Positions 23,668-31,266 of a stretch of 64,000 nt of DNA are shown here, piece by piece. The translations under genes were made by a program, and so were the position numbers. This DNA comes from Tibeticola sediminis. Lineage in GTDB: Bacteria > Pseudomonadota > Gammaproteobacteria > Burkholderiales > Burkholderiaceae_C. The number at the start of each line of letters is the position of its first letter. The stretch's first letter is position 1. Location: the NCBI RefSeq assembly GCF_003843835.1, contig NZ_RKQL01000005.1, forward strand, positions 124,001 to 188,000, in the 5' to 3' direction. The notes below the pieces were generated by a model, which saw only the letters and a list, made by a program, of their open reading frames with translations, had not been told where the DNA came from and made no database searches.

Positions 23668-24201
23668 TCAGTCTTGCCCTTCGGTCAGGGTGTCGAGCTG
23701 GAAGCGACCGGTCTTGTGCCAGAGCCAAGTGTCGGTGTAGGTGACTTTGCCGAGCCGCTCGGGGACGGGGAAGGGGGCGGCGGCGCGGATCGTGCGTTCG
23801 ATTTCCGCGACGACTTCGGGGGCGTGGGTCGGAGCGCGCATCCAGTGGATGCCCTGAACCTGGCCGCGCCGGTCGACCTCGACTTGCACGGTGCCGATGG
23901 CGTAGAGCATCGGCGGCAGGCGGCCGATATAGATGCGATCGGTGTTGAGCCGGTAGAGGTGCGCGGCCGCATCGCGTCGATACTCACGGGGGCTGCGTGC
24001 CTGCGACGCAGCCACGCCGGCGGGTGCAGCAGCGGCCGGCGCAGGGGGCGCGGTGGGCGTAGACGGGGGCGCCGAGGGGGCAGCGGGCGGTGGCGACGGC
24101 GGGGTGGTGCAGGCCGCGGCCAGCAGGGTCAGCGCGGTGGCAGCCAGGGCACGCAGGCCGCGGGCGCTGCGGGGTGTCGTCATCAAAAGCGTTTGGGGCA
24201 T
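23668..24201 (-). CDS. Proline-rich lipoprotein with TonB C-terminal-like domain
   Basis: A 177-residue probable lipoprotein. A hydrophobic signal with lipobox LAAAC is followed by a Pro/Ala-rich spacer (about residues 32-62) and a C-terminal domain with the pattern of TonB/TolA C-termini (GTVQVEVDRRGQVQGIHWMRAP ... AAPFPVPERL, about residues 108-155). A second in-frame ATG at 24183 is possible. It is divergent from xdhC with 98 bp between, and on the same strand as the yfdX operon with 215 bp between, so it may be transcribed separately. A role in envelope spanning or outer-membrane function is a guess from the domain. Confidence 0.75.
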   Translation of the reverse strand: MPQTLLMTTPRSARGLRALAATALTLLAAACTTPPSPPPAAPSAPPSTPTAPPAPAAAAPAGVAASQARSPREYRRDAAAHLYRLNTDRIYIGRLPPMLYAIGTVQVEVDRRGQVQGIHWMRAPTHAPEVVAEIERTIRAAAPFPVPERLGKVTYTDTWLWHKTGRFQLDTLTEGQD

Positions 24202-24299
24202 GGTCCGAAGAAGAAGTTCAGAAAAGCTGGGCTCGGCATACTGGGTCAGCGGTAATTGTGCAACCGGAGCGGCGCTCGGGCCGAGTCGAAAGGTAATCA

Positions 24300-25124
24300 G
24301 TGGTGAACGCGTTGACGGAAGTTTTCGAGCGCTGGGCGCAGGAGCCTGCGGTGCTGGTCGAGGTGGTGGCCACGCAAGGCTCCGCACCGCGCGAGGCGGG
24401 GGCCTGGATGGTGGTGTCGGCGCAGGCGGTGCGCGGAACGATCGGCGGCGGGCATTTGGAGTTTGATGCGATTGCGCAGGCGCGCCAGATGCTCTCGGCG
24501 AGCGAGTCTGCCGATTCGGCGCAGACGCTGGAGCGGCGCGTGGCGCTCGGGCCCAGCCTCGGGCAGTGTTGCGGCGGCGTGGTGCAACTGCGGTTTGAGC
24601 GTTTGCAGGGGCTCGACGCTGCGGCCCGGCAGCGGTTGATGCAGCGTTTGACGCCGGCCACCCTGCCGGTGGCGCTGTTTGGCGGCGGCCATGTCGGGCG
24701 GGCGATCGTGCAGGCGTGCGCGCCCTTGCCGGTGGCGGTGCATTGGATCGACAGCCGCGAGGGGATTTTCCCCCCGGAGCTGCCGCCGAACGTGCGCGCC
24801 GAGCATTCGGAGCCGGTGCAGGCGGCGGTCGATTCGATCGCACCCGGCAGCCGCGTGCTCATCATGAGTTTCAGCCATGCCGAGGATTTGGACGTGGTCG
24901 CGCGCTGCTTGCGGCGCCAGCGCGTGCGCGGTGACCTGCCGTTCGTTGGCCTCATCGGCAGCAAGAGCAAATGGGCGGCGTTTCGCCACCGGCTCGAGGG
25001 GCGTGGCTTTTCGGCTGAGGAGATCGCCCAGGTGCGCTGCCCGATCGGTGTGCCGGGCATCCTGGGCAAGGAGCCGGCGGTGATTGCCGCGGGCGTGGTG
25101 GCGCAGTTGTTGCAAACCCGCTGA
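24300..25124 (+). CDS. xdhC: Xanthine dehydrogenase accessory protein XdhC
   Basis: Chaperone that binds molybdenum cofactor and supplies the sulfurated form to XdhB, 274 residues. The N-terminal XdhC domain has VEVVATQGSAPREAGAWMVV (residues 18-37) and GTIGGGHLEF near 48. The C-terminal Rossmann-like domain has LFGGGHVGRAIVQA near 123 and LIGSKSKW near 220. The start is a GTG at 24300 or the in-frame GTG just after it. Normally it follows xdhB directly; here the stress block separates them, while puuD follows downstream on the same strand. A palindromic repeat element begins at its stop codon. Confidence 0.95.
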   Translation: MVNALTEVFERWAQEPAVLVEVVATQGSAPREAGAWMVVSAQAVRGTIGGGHLEFDAIAQARQMLSASESADSAQTLERRVALGPSLGQCCGGVVQLRFERLQGLDAAARQRLMQRLTPATLPVALFGGGHVGRAIVQACAPLPVAVHWIDSREGIFPPELPPNVRAEHSEPVQAAVDSIAPGSRVLIMSFSHAEDLDVVARCLRRQRVRGDLPFVGLIGSKSKWAAFRHRLEGRGFSAEEIAQVRCPIGVPGILGKEPAVIAAGVVAQLLQTR

Positions 25125-25288
25125 GAGGCTGAGAGGGAATTGGTCATGCCCGCTTTGACGCCCCCAAACACGCCAGAGGGCGTTGCAAATGCGCGCCGTA
25201 GCCCGAGCTACGGCTGTGCTTTGCGCCTACTCGGGCGCGTTTTGGGGCGCCCCTTCGGGCACGCCCAATTCCCTCTCAGCCTCTGAGC
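25121..25288. repeat. Palindromic element family A, copy 1
   Basis: A 168-bp element with near-perfect terminal inverted repeats of 23 bp (22 matches), reading inward CTGAGAGGCTGAGAGGG. The centre holds a smaller hairpin (GTAGC, loop, GCTAC) after the string GGCGTTGCAAAT. The second copy, of identical length, is at 44107-44274. The stop codon TGA of xdhC lies at bases 2-4 of the element, the same position as in copy 2. No transposase is encoded, so it is MITE-like or a structured intergenic repeat. Confidence 0.9.
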
Positions 25289-25334
25289 CGGTCGGGACGG
25301 ACGTCGTTTCCGTCGGTTTCCGATGGATCCCTCT

Positions 25335-25346
25335 TTGTATACACTT
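25335..25346. promoter_or_regulatory. Candidate operator TTGTATACACTT before puuD
   Basis: Contains the perfect palindrome TGTATACA and matches ten of twelve bases of the site between gntR and HIU hydrolase. It lies 120 bp before the puuD start, beyond the family A repeat, so puuD probably has its own regulated promoter rather than depending on read-through from xdhC. Confidence 0.5.
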
Positions 25347-25465
25347 ACGTGCACAGGTCGCAGCGGTGCGGATGTCGGGGTGCGGGCCGAGAGCCCGTCT
25401 GGCTTCGTGCGCGACCGTTTGGTGGTTCACAGCGCCCGCAGTGGTGAGCCGCCCGGAGTCCGTTG

Positions 25466-26704
25466 ATGGAAGCCTATCTGCTCGACTGGGCCAATCTGCT
25501 GCTGCGCTGGCTGCATGTGATCACGGCGATTGCCTGGATCGGCTCGTCGTTCTACTTCGTTTTTCTCGACAACAACCTGGTCAAACCGAAGTCGCCCGAC
25601 CTGCTCGAAAAAGGCGTGGACGGGGCGATGTGGGCGGTGCATGGCGGGGGCTTTTATAACCCGCAGAAGTACATGGTGGCACCGAAGAAGATCCACACCG
25701 AACTGCACTGGTTTTATTGGGAGAGCTATTCGACCTGGCTGTCGGGTTTTGCGCTGTTCACCGTGCTCTATCTCTGGAACGCGGGCACCTTTCTGGTCGA
25801 CAAATCGCTGATGGATTGGAGCGCGGGCGCAGCGGTGGCGGCGGCGCTGGGCTTTCTGGTGGCGTTCTGGCTGATCTACGACCGAATCTGCCGGTGGTTT
25901 GGCTTTCGCGAAAACGGCGAGCGCATCGTCGGTGTGTTGGTGTTGATCGTGGTGGCGTTTGCGTCCTGGCTTGCGTGCCAGTGGTTCGCGGGCCGTGCGG
26001 CGTTTTTGCTGGTGGGCGCGATGCTGGCCACGGCCATGAGCGCCAATGTGTTCTTCTGGATCATTCCAGGTCAACGCAAGGTGGTGGCGGCGATGACCTC
26101 GGGCGCGCCGTACAAGGCGGCGGACCTAGCGGTCCATGGCAAGCGCGGCAAGCAGCGCAGCGTGCACAACACCTATTTCACGCTGCCGGTGATCTTTGCG
26201 ATGCTGAGCAACCACTACGCCTTCCTCTACACCCACCGCTGGAACTGGCTGATCCTGATCCTGATGATGCTCTCGGGTGCGCTGATCCGGCAGTTTTTCG
26301 TGCAGCGCCACGGCTGGCGGCACGGACGCGCGGCGCACCCCTGGCCGTGGGCGGCGGCAGGCGTGGTGATCATCGTCGCGGTGATCGTGGGCTTGCGCGT
26401 GCTGCCGCAGGAAAATCCTAAAAAGATAGCAACAACCGATCATTCCACGCCGGTATCAACGGGAAAAAGTTCCAAAGACAGCTTTCCGGTGGTGCAGGCC
26501 ATCATCACCCAGCGGTGCACGAACTGCCACGGCGCGGATCTGCAGTTCAAGAACATCCGGCTCGATTCGGAGCCCGCCATCCGCGCGCAGGCCCAGGCCA
26601 TCTACCAGCAGGTGGTGGTGCTGCGCCAAATGCCGCTCAACAACGCGACCGGCATCACCGAGGCCGAGCGCGCGCTGATTCAGGAGTGGGCTGAGGCGCG
26701 CTGA
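25466..26704 (+). CDS. puuD: Membrane cytochrome c urate oxidase (PuuD)
   Basis: Oxidises urate to 5-hydroxyisourate at the inner membrane, passing electrons to a c-type heme instead of oxygen. The 412 residues contain the PuuD/DUF989 N-terminal region with about eight membrane helices (first at 10-38, WLHVITAIAWIGSSFYF; YWESYSTWLSGFALF near 80). A C-terminal cytochrome c domain begins near residue 340, with the heme motif CTNCH near 350 and a likely Met ligand in RQMPLNN near 393. The start ATG is preceded by a GGAG. The protein completes the route between XdhAB and HIU hydrolase. A candidate operator lies upstream. It is convergent with the M32 peptidase gene. Confidence 0.95.
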   Translation: MEAYLLDWANLLLRWLHVITAIAWIGSSFYFVFLDNNLVKPKSPDLLEKGVDGAMWAVHGGGFYNPQKYMVAPKKIHTELHWFYWESYSTWLSGFALFTVLYLWNAGTFLVDKSLMDWSAGAAVAAALGFLVAFWLIYDRICRWFGFRENGERIVGVLVLIVVAFASWLACQWFAGRAAFLLVGAMLATAMSANVFFWIIPGQRKVVAAMTSGAPYKAADLAVHGKRGKQRSVHNTYFTLPVIFAMLSNHYAFLYTHRWNWLILILMMLSGALIRQFFVQRHGWRHGRAAHPWPWAAAGVVIIVAVIVGLRVLPQENPKKIATTDHSTPVSTGKSSKDSFPVVQAIITQRCTNCHGADLQFKNIRLDSEPAIRAQAQAIYQQVVVLRQMPLNNATGITEAERALIQEWAEAR

Positions 26705-26725
26705 AGCGGCGGACTCGCGGTACGT

Positions 26726-28216
26726 TCAGGCGTGCAGGTAGCGTTGCTCGAGATGCGCGCGGAAATGCGCCGGGTTGAGCGCTTCGTCGGTGGCGCGGCG
26801 CACCAGTGTTTCGGTCGGCCACAGGCTGGCCTGGCTCCAGATGTGGGTGTGCAGCCAGTCGAACACGGTTTGGAGTTCTCCGGCGGCGATTTGGCGGTCG
26901 AGCTCGGGCGTCTCACGCCGCATGGCGGCAAACCACTGCGCTGCGTACAGTGCGCCCAGGGTGTAGCTTGGGAAGTAGCCAAACGCGCCGAGCGGCCAGT
27001 GGATGTCTTGCATGCAACCGTCGCGGAAGTTGCCGCGGGTGTCGAGGTCGAGGTAAGCACGCATCTTTTCGTCCCAGAGCGCGGGCACGTCGGCGGCTTC
27101 GATTTCGCCGTCGATCAGTGCGCGCTCGATCTCGAAGCGCAGGATGATGTGCGCGGGGTAGGTCAGCTCGTCGGCGTCGACGCGGATCAGGCCGGGCTCG
27201 ACGCGCGTGTAGAGTCGCGCGAGGTTCTCGGGCTCGAGTGCGGGCTGCGCGCCCAGGTGCTCGCGCAGCAGCGGCGCCAGATGCGCGAGGAAACCCGGGT
27301 GCCGGCCCAGTTGCATCTCGAACGCGAGGCTTTGACTTTCGTGGATGCCCATCGAACGCGCTTGGCCCACCGGCAGGTGCACCCAGGCGCGCGGCAGGTT
27401 CTGCTCGTAGCGGGCATGGCCGGTCTCGTGGATGATGCCCATGAGGCTGCGGGTGAAGTCGTCCTCGGTGTAGCGCGTGGTCACGCGCACGTCCTCGGGC
27501 ACGCCGCCGCAAAACGGGTGGGTGGAGACATCGAGCCGCCCGCCTTCGAAGTCAAAGCCGAGCCGCTGCATGACGGCGAGCCCGAGTGCGCGTTGGCGCT
27601 CGACCGGAAACGGCCCTTGCGGCACCCGGGCTGGCTCGTTGGCCTGGCGCTCGCGCACGGCGCGGATGAGCCCGGGCAGCCAGGTTTTGATCTCGGCGAA
27701 CAGGCGCTCGATGTCGGCGCTGCGCATGCCGGGCTCGTACTTGTCCATCAGCGCGTCATACGGGCTGATCCCGCGCGCCTGCGAGAGCAATTGCGCTTCC
27801 TGCCGCGCGAGCGCGACGACCGGGCCCCAGTTCTCGAGAAAACCCGCCCAGTCGTTGGCCGGGCGCTGGGTGCGCCAGGCGTGCTCGGCTTTGGACGTGG
27901 CGAGGCTTTGCGCTTCGACCAGGGACTCGGGCAGAGAATTGGCCGCATCCCAGGCCCGACGCATTTCGCGCAGGCTTGCCTGCTCGAACGCATCGAGCGC
28001 CTCCGTCTGCGCGGCGTCCAGCGCCGACCGCAGCTTGGGGTCGGTCAGCGTCTGGTGCATGAGCACCTGCAGCTCGGCGAGTGCCGCGCCGCGCGCGGCG
28101 TTGCCTTTGGGCGGCATCATCGTCGCTTGGTCCCAGCCGGCAATGGCCGAGAGATGTCCGAGGCGGTAGAGGCGGGTGAAGGTGGCGCTGAGCGCGGCAT
28201 AGGCGGGGTGGGTCAT
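26726..28216 (-). CDS. M32 family carboxypeptidase (Taq type)
   Basis: Metallocarboxypeptidase of 496 residues, the usual length of the M32 family. The zinc motif HETGH lies near residues 259-263 (GIIHETGHARYEQ), and the conserved N-terminal signature AGWDQATMMPPKGNAARG lies near 23-40. Further conserved segments are HPFCGGVPEDVRVTTRY (about 227-245) and ESQSLAFEMQ near 290. No signal peptide, so cytoplasmic peptide turnover is expected. It is monocistronic, convergent with puuD and divergent from the APH-kinase gene. Nothing in the sequence links it to the purine genes. Confidence 0.95.
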   Translation of the reverse strand: MTHPAYAALSATFTRLYRLGHLSAIAGWDQATMMPPKGNAARGAALAELQVLMHQTLTDPKLRSALDAAQTEALDAFEQASLREMRRAWDAANSLPESLVEAQSLATSKAEHAWRTQRPANDWAGFLENWGPVVALARQEAQLLSQARGISPYDALMDKYEPGMRSADIERLFAEIKTWLPGLIRAVRERQANEPARVPQGPFPVERQRALGLAVMQRLGFDFEGGRLDVSTHPFCGGVPEDVRVTTRYTEDDFTRSLMGIIHETGHARYEQNLPRAWVHLPVGQARSMGIHESQSLAFEMQLGRHPGFLAHLAPLLREHLGAQPALEPENLARLYTRVEPGLIRVDADELTYPAHIILRFEIERALIDGEIEAADVPALWDEKMRAYLDLDTRGNFRDGCMQDIHWPLGAFGYFPSYTLGALYAAQWFAAMRRETPELDRQIAAGELQTVFDWLHTHIWSQASLWPTETLVRRATDEALNPAHFRAHLEQRYLHA

Positions 28217-28316
28217 CGCGCCATTCTGGCATGGGGCGAAGGCGCCGACGGCCGGGGGATGCGGCGCGCGGGGGACTTGTTCGGCGCTGCATCAGCCTTG
28301 CCTTTATCCTTACCCA

Positions 28317-29975
28317 ATGCCGACAACTGCTGCTACCTCTGGCCTGCACCCCGCGCCCGAGCTGACGCTGGCCGACCACGAGTTGCTGGTCGCGTCTTTG
28401 CGCACGCGGCTTGGCGCCGACAGCGTGGTGCAGACGCCGATTTCGAGTGTGCTGCTGAGTGCGGACCGCGCCTGGAAGCTCAAGAAGCCGGTGCGCCTCG
28501 CCTTCATCGACTGCAGCACGGCCGAGCGCCGCGCGCATTTCTGCGCCGAGGAGTGGCGCCTCAACCGCCGCACGGCCGCGCCGCTCTATCTCGGCGTGCG
28601 CGCGGTCACGGGGACCTTGCAGGCGCCCGAAATCGACGGCCCGGGCGCGCGGCTCGACACCGTGGTCGAAATGCGGCGTTTCGACGCGGGGGAGGAACTG
28701 CGCGCGCTGGCGCGACGCGGCGCGCTCGGGCCCGATCTGGTGGACGCGCTGGCGGCGCATCTGGTGGGCTTTCACCGCAGTCTGGAGCCGTTGCCCGAGT
28801 CGCAGTGGCCGCGCAAGCAGCCGTGGGATTGGGCGCGCGAGACGATCGACGAGCTCGAGGCGATGGCTGCTTCGGGCGCTTGCGGCACTTGCTCGAGTGT
28901 GGACGGCTTGCAGGCGCTGCGCGAGCGGCTCGGGGCGGCGTTCGCGGCGCTGGCGCCTGCGCTCGAAGCACGCGCCCAGGCCGGTCATCTGCGCGAGGGG
29001 CATGGGGATTTGCATCTGGGCAATTTGGTGCGCTGGCAGGGCTCGGTGATGGCGTTCGACGCGCTGGAGTTCGAGCCCGCGCTGCGCTGCATCGACTTGG
29101 TCTGCGATGTCGCGTTCACGTTCATGGACTTGCTCGCGCATGGGCTCGACGGTCACGCCTGGCGCTTCATCAACGCCTGGGCCGAGGGCATGGACGAATG
29201 GCTGGGCCTGCCGGCCTTGCGGCCGTTTGCCGCCTACCGCGCCTTGGTGCGCGCCAAAGTGGCGGCGCTGGCCGGGGAAGGCGCGGCGTTCGATCGGTAT
29301 TTCGCGTTGGCTGCGACCCTAGCGGCACCGCCGCCGAGGCCCCGGCTCGTGGTCATGACGGGTCTGTCGGGCTCGGGCAAGTCGGCGGTGGCCGCGCGCC
29401 TGAGTGAGCGGCTGGGCGCGCTGCGGCTGCGCTCGGACGTCGAGCGCAAGCGGCTGATGGGCTTGGCACCGACCGAGCGCGCCGCGCCGGGGTCGCTGCT
29501 GGCCCAGCGGCTCTATGGCGCGGAGGCGACCGCCGCCACCTACGCGCGGCTGCTGAGCCTAGCGGACGCGCTGCTGCAGGCGGGGCATTCCGTCGTGCTC
29601 GACGCCGCTTTTTTGCGCCAGCACGAACGCGCCGCGGCCCAGACGGCGGCGGATCGGCGCGGCGCGGCCTTCGCGCTGGTGCATTGCTGGGCCAGCGTTC
29701 CGGTGCTGCGCGCGCGGCTGGTGGCTCGGGCGCAGCACGGCGCCGATCCGTCCGACGCGACCGAAGCGGTGTTGGACGGGCAGCAAGGGGTGGCCGAACC
29801 CTGGCCTGCGGACTGGGCGCCATGGGTGCATGAGATCGACAACCGCGGTGACGAGGCCGCCCTCGACGCGGCTGTCTCGCGCCTCATGGCCGACTGGACG
29901 CGCAACGGGGCCGGGCGGGCTGCGGAGGCTCCCGCAACACAAGTTCTCAGGAAAAACGGCGGAACGCCGGCGTGA
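28317..29975 (+). CDS. Aminoglycoside-phosphotransferase-like domain fused to P-loop kinase
   Basis: A 552-residue fusion. The N-terminal 330 residues have an aminoglycoside/choline-kinase-like fold; the catalytic loop reads GHGDLHLGNL near residue 228 and a metal-binding Asp follows in VMAFDALEF (about 245). From residue 345 a P-loop kinase begins with TGLSGSGKSAVA (Walker A) and a later SDVERKR segment, like gluconate- or zeta-toxin-type small kinases. Such fusions are annotated widely as AAA or bifunctional phosphotransferase proteins. The substrate is unknown, and the APH domain does not imply antibiotic resistance. It stands alone between a divergent peptidase gene and a convergent PAS gene. 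Confidence 0.85.
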   Translation: MPTTAATSGLHPAPELTLADHELLVASLRTRLGADSVVQTPISSVLLSADRAWKLKKPVRLAFIDCSTAERRAHFCAEEWRLNRRTAAPLYLGVRAVTGTLQAPEIDGPGARLDTVVEMRRFDAGEELRALARRGALGPDLVDALAAHLVGFHRSLEPLPESQWPRKQPWDWARETIDELEAMAASGACGTCSSVDGLQALRERLGAAFAALAPALEARAQAGHLREGHGDLHLGNLVRWQGSVMAFDALEFEPALRCIDLVCDVAFTFMDLLAHGLDGHAWRFINAWAEGMDEWLGLPALRPFAAYRALVRAKVAALAGEGAAFDRYFALAATLAAPPPRPRLVVMTGLSGSGKSAVAARLSERLGALRLRSDVERKRLMGLAPTERAAPGSLLAQRLYGAEATAATYARLLSLADALLQAGHSVVLDAAFLRQHERAAAQTAADRRGAAFALVHCWASVPVLRARLVARAQHGADPSDATEAVLDGQQGVAEPWPADWAPWVHEIDNRGDEAALDAAVSRLMADWTRNGAGRAAEAPATQVLRKNGGTPA

Positions 29976-30024
29976 TTCGGTCTTGGTTTGCTATCAAAAA
30001 AGGATCGAAAAGATGCGGCTTTCC

Positions 30025-31050
30025 CTACGCCGTCGCTTCGATCACGATGCCGATGAAGCGCATTCGGCCGTCGGCGTCCACCAGAGGGCGGCCGCGGGCG
30101 CTGAAAGCGCGGTACTTGCCGTCCATGCAAAGGATGCGGTAATCATGCGCAAAGGGCAGGCCCCCCTTCATGCTGGCGGCCTCGGCGGCGAGGATGGTGT
30201 CGCGGTCTTCGGGGTGCAGGCGCTTGCGGAAGTCGAACTCCTGATGGAAGGTCTCGAGGTCACCCTCCCAATGCAGCAAGCGCGCGTAGGCCAGGTCGTA
30301 GCGGGCCGAGCTGGTTTCGACGTCTACGCTCCAAATGCCGGCATGGCTGGCTTCCAGCGCCATTTCCAGCTTGGCGTGTTCGGCGCGTGCCGCCGCGTCG
30401 CGCTGCTCTTGCTCGGTAATGTCGGTCACGACCGAGACGATGCCCCGCAGCCGTTTGGGTTCGCTGGAGTAATAGATCGGCGACATGCGCACCCAGGCTC
30501 GGCTGGTCGGTCGTCCATACACGGCAGGCACATCGACCCGTTCCTCGACACTCTCATGGGTCTCGATCGCCCGCTGCTCGATTGCCGCAAGGGCCGCCAC
30601 GAAGGCCGGGGGGAACAACTCCTGCGGGCGGTGGCCATACGCGTGCGCGGCCCGCAGCCCATAACGCTGCTCGGCCGCGCGGTTCCACAAAACATAGCGG
30701 CCCTGGGCGTCCCGCACGGCCGCCGAATCGGGCAGCAGATCGATCACCTCGAAGAGCCGTCGCACCATGCGCTCGCCCCCGAGTTGGTGTTGACGCTGTC
30801 GGCGACCCAACTGCCAGCCGATCGCCCCGGCAATCAGGCTGAAGCTGAGCACCCAGGCTGCCGACGGCAGGTCCGGAAGACCCACGGCGGCCAGGTCCAG
30901 CGTGTACGGACTGGGCCAGGCGTCGGGCACGGTCGCCACGGCGGCGCCGAGCAAGCCCTGCCCCAGGCCCGCCGAGACCCCCCAACGCCAGGGGTGGATC
31001 GGGCGCTCCATCAGCTGCAAATGCGGGGGCAGTTCGGTTCCGGGCTTCAT
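30025..31050 (-). CDS. Orphan two-PAS-domain protein
   Basis: A 341-residue protein with an N-terminal hydrophobic pair (about residues 25-45 and 60-80, the second AAWVLSFSLIAGAIGWQLG). Two PAS/PAC units follow: residues 100-215, ending in VVTDITEQEQRD, and 225-340 (GIWSVDVETSSARY ... RLHPEDRDTI ... GIVIEATA). The stop follows directly after the second PAS, so no kinase, GGDEF or other output domain is present. It may be a truncated sensor, or it may act by protein contact. No continuing reading frame for an output domain is apparent in the 49 bp before the convergent neighbour. Confidence 0.8.
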   Translation of the reverse strand: MKPGTELPPHLQLMERPIHPWRWGVSAGLGQGLLGAAVATVPDAWPSPYTLDLAAVGLPDLPSAAWVLSFSLIAGAIGWQLGRRQRQHQLGGERMVRRLFEVIDLLPDSAAVRDAQGRYVLWNRAAEQRYGLRAAHAYGHRPQELFPPAFVAALAAIEQRAIETHESVEERVDVPAVYGRPTSRAWVRMSPIYYSSEPKRLRGIVSVVTDITEQEQRDAAARAEHAKLEMALEASHAGIWSVDVETSSARYDLAYARLLHWEGDLETFHQEFDFRKRLHPEDRDTILAAEAASMKGGLPFAHDYRILCMDGKYRAFSARGRPLVDADGRMRFIGIVIEATA

Positions 31051-31101
31051 GATTGGAAGGCGGCTCAGGCGCGCGAGGAATCCAGCGAGCAGGGGACGAG
31101 A

Positions 31102-31123
31102 TCAAGTGATCTTCAAGTGATCT
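31102..31123. repeat. Tandem 11-bp repeat TCAAGTGATCT (two copies)
   Basis: Two perfect adjacent copies, in the divergent region between the PAS gene and the Crp-like regulator. The first is also part of an inverted repeat AGATCA-AG-TGATCT. It could be an operator; the binding protein is unknown. Confidence 0.5.
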
Positions 31124-31215
31124 TCGGTGTCCAGTTTAATCGGCAAGGCCTGGTCCGACCAAATCCAAAGTCCTCGAGCACAGCAGCGACGACGCGGTGA
31201 AAAGCCGCGTGCGGT

Positions 31216-31229
31216 TTGATTTGTCTCAA
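31216..31229. promoter_or_regulatory. FNR/CRP-like half-palindrome TTGAT-TTGT-CTCAA
   Basis: Nine of ten defined bases match the FNR/DNR-type consensus TTGAT-N4-ATCAA. It lies 38 bp before the start of a Crp/Fnr-family gene, so autoregulation by that protein is a reasonable guess. Confidence 0.35.
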
Positions 31230-31266
31230 GGCGGTGCGGGGGCGGCGCAGGCACATTCGGCGCACG

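Noticed and set aside
25121-25288. Family A and B elements as insertion sequences
   Set aside because: Too short for a transposase and none encoded, so they are called repeats, not insertion sequences.
25183-25659. Similar small frames beginning MQMRAVARATAV in both family A elements, as if a conserved small gene
   Set aside because: The similarity is explained by the repeated DNA itself. The frames continue into unrelated flanking sequence and there is no ribosome site.
28317-29975. An aminoglycoside resistance gene
   Set aside because: Only the kinase-like fold is shared; the fusion with a P-loop kinase is a widespread housekeeping-type protein of unknown substrate.
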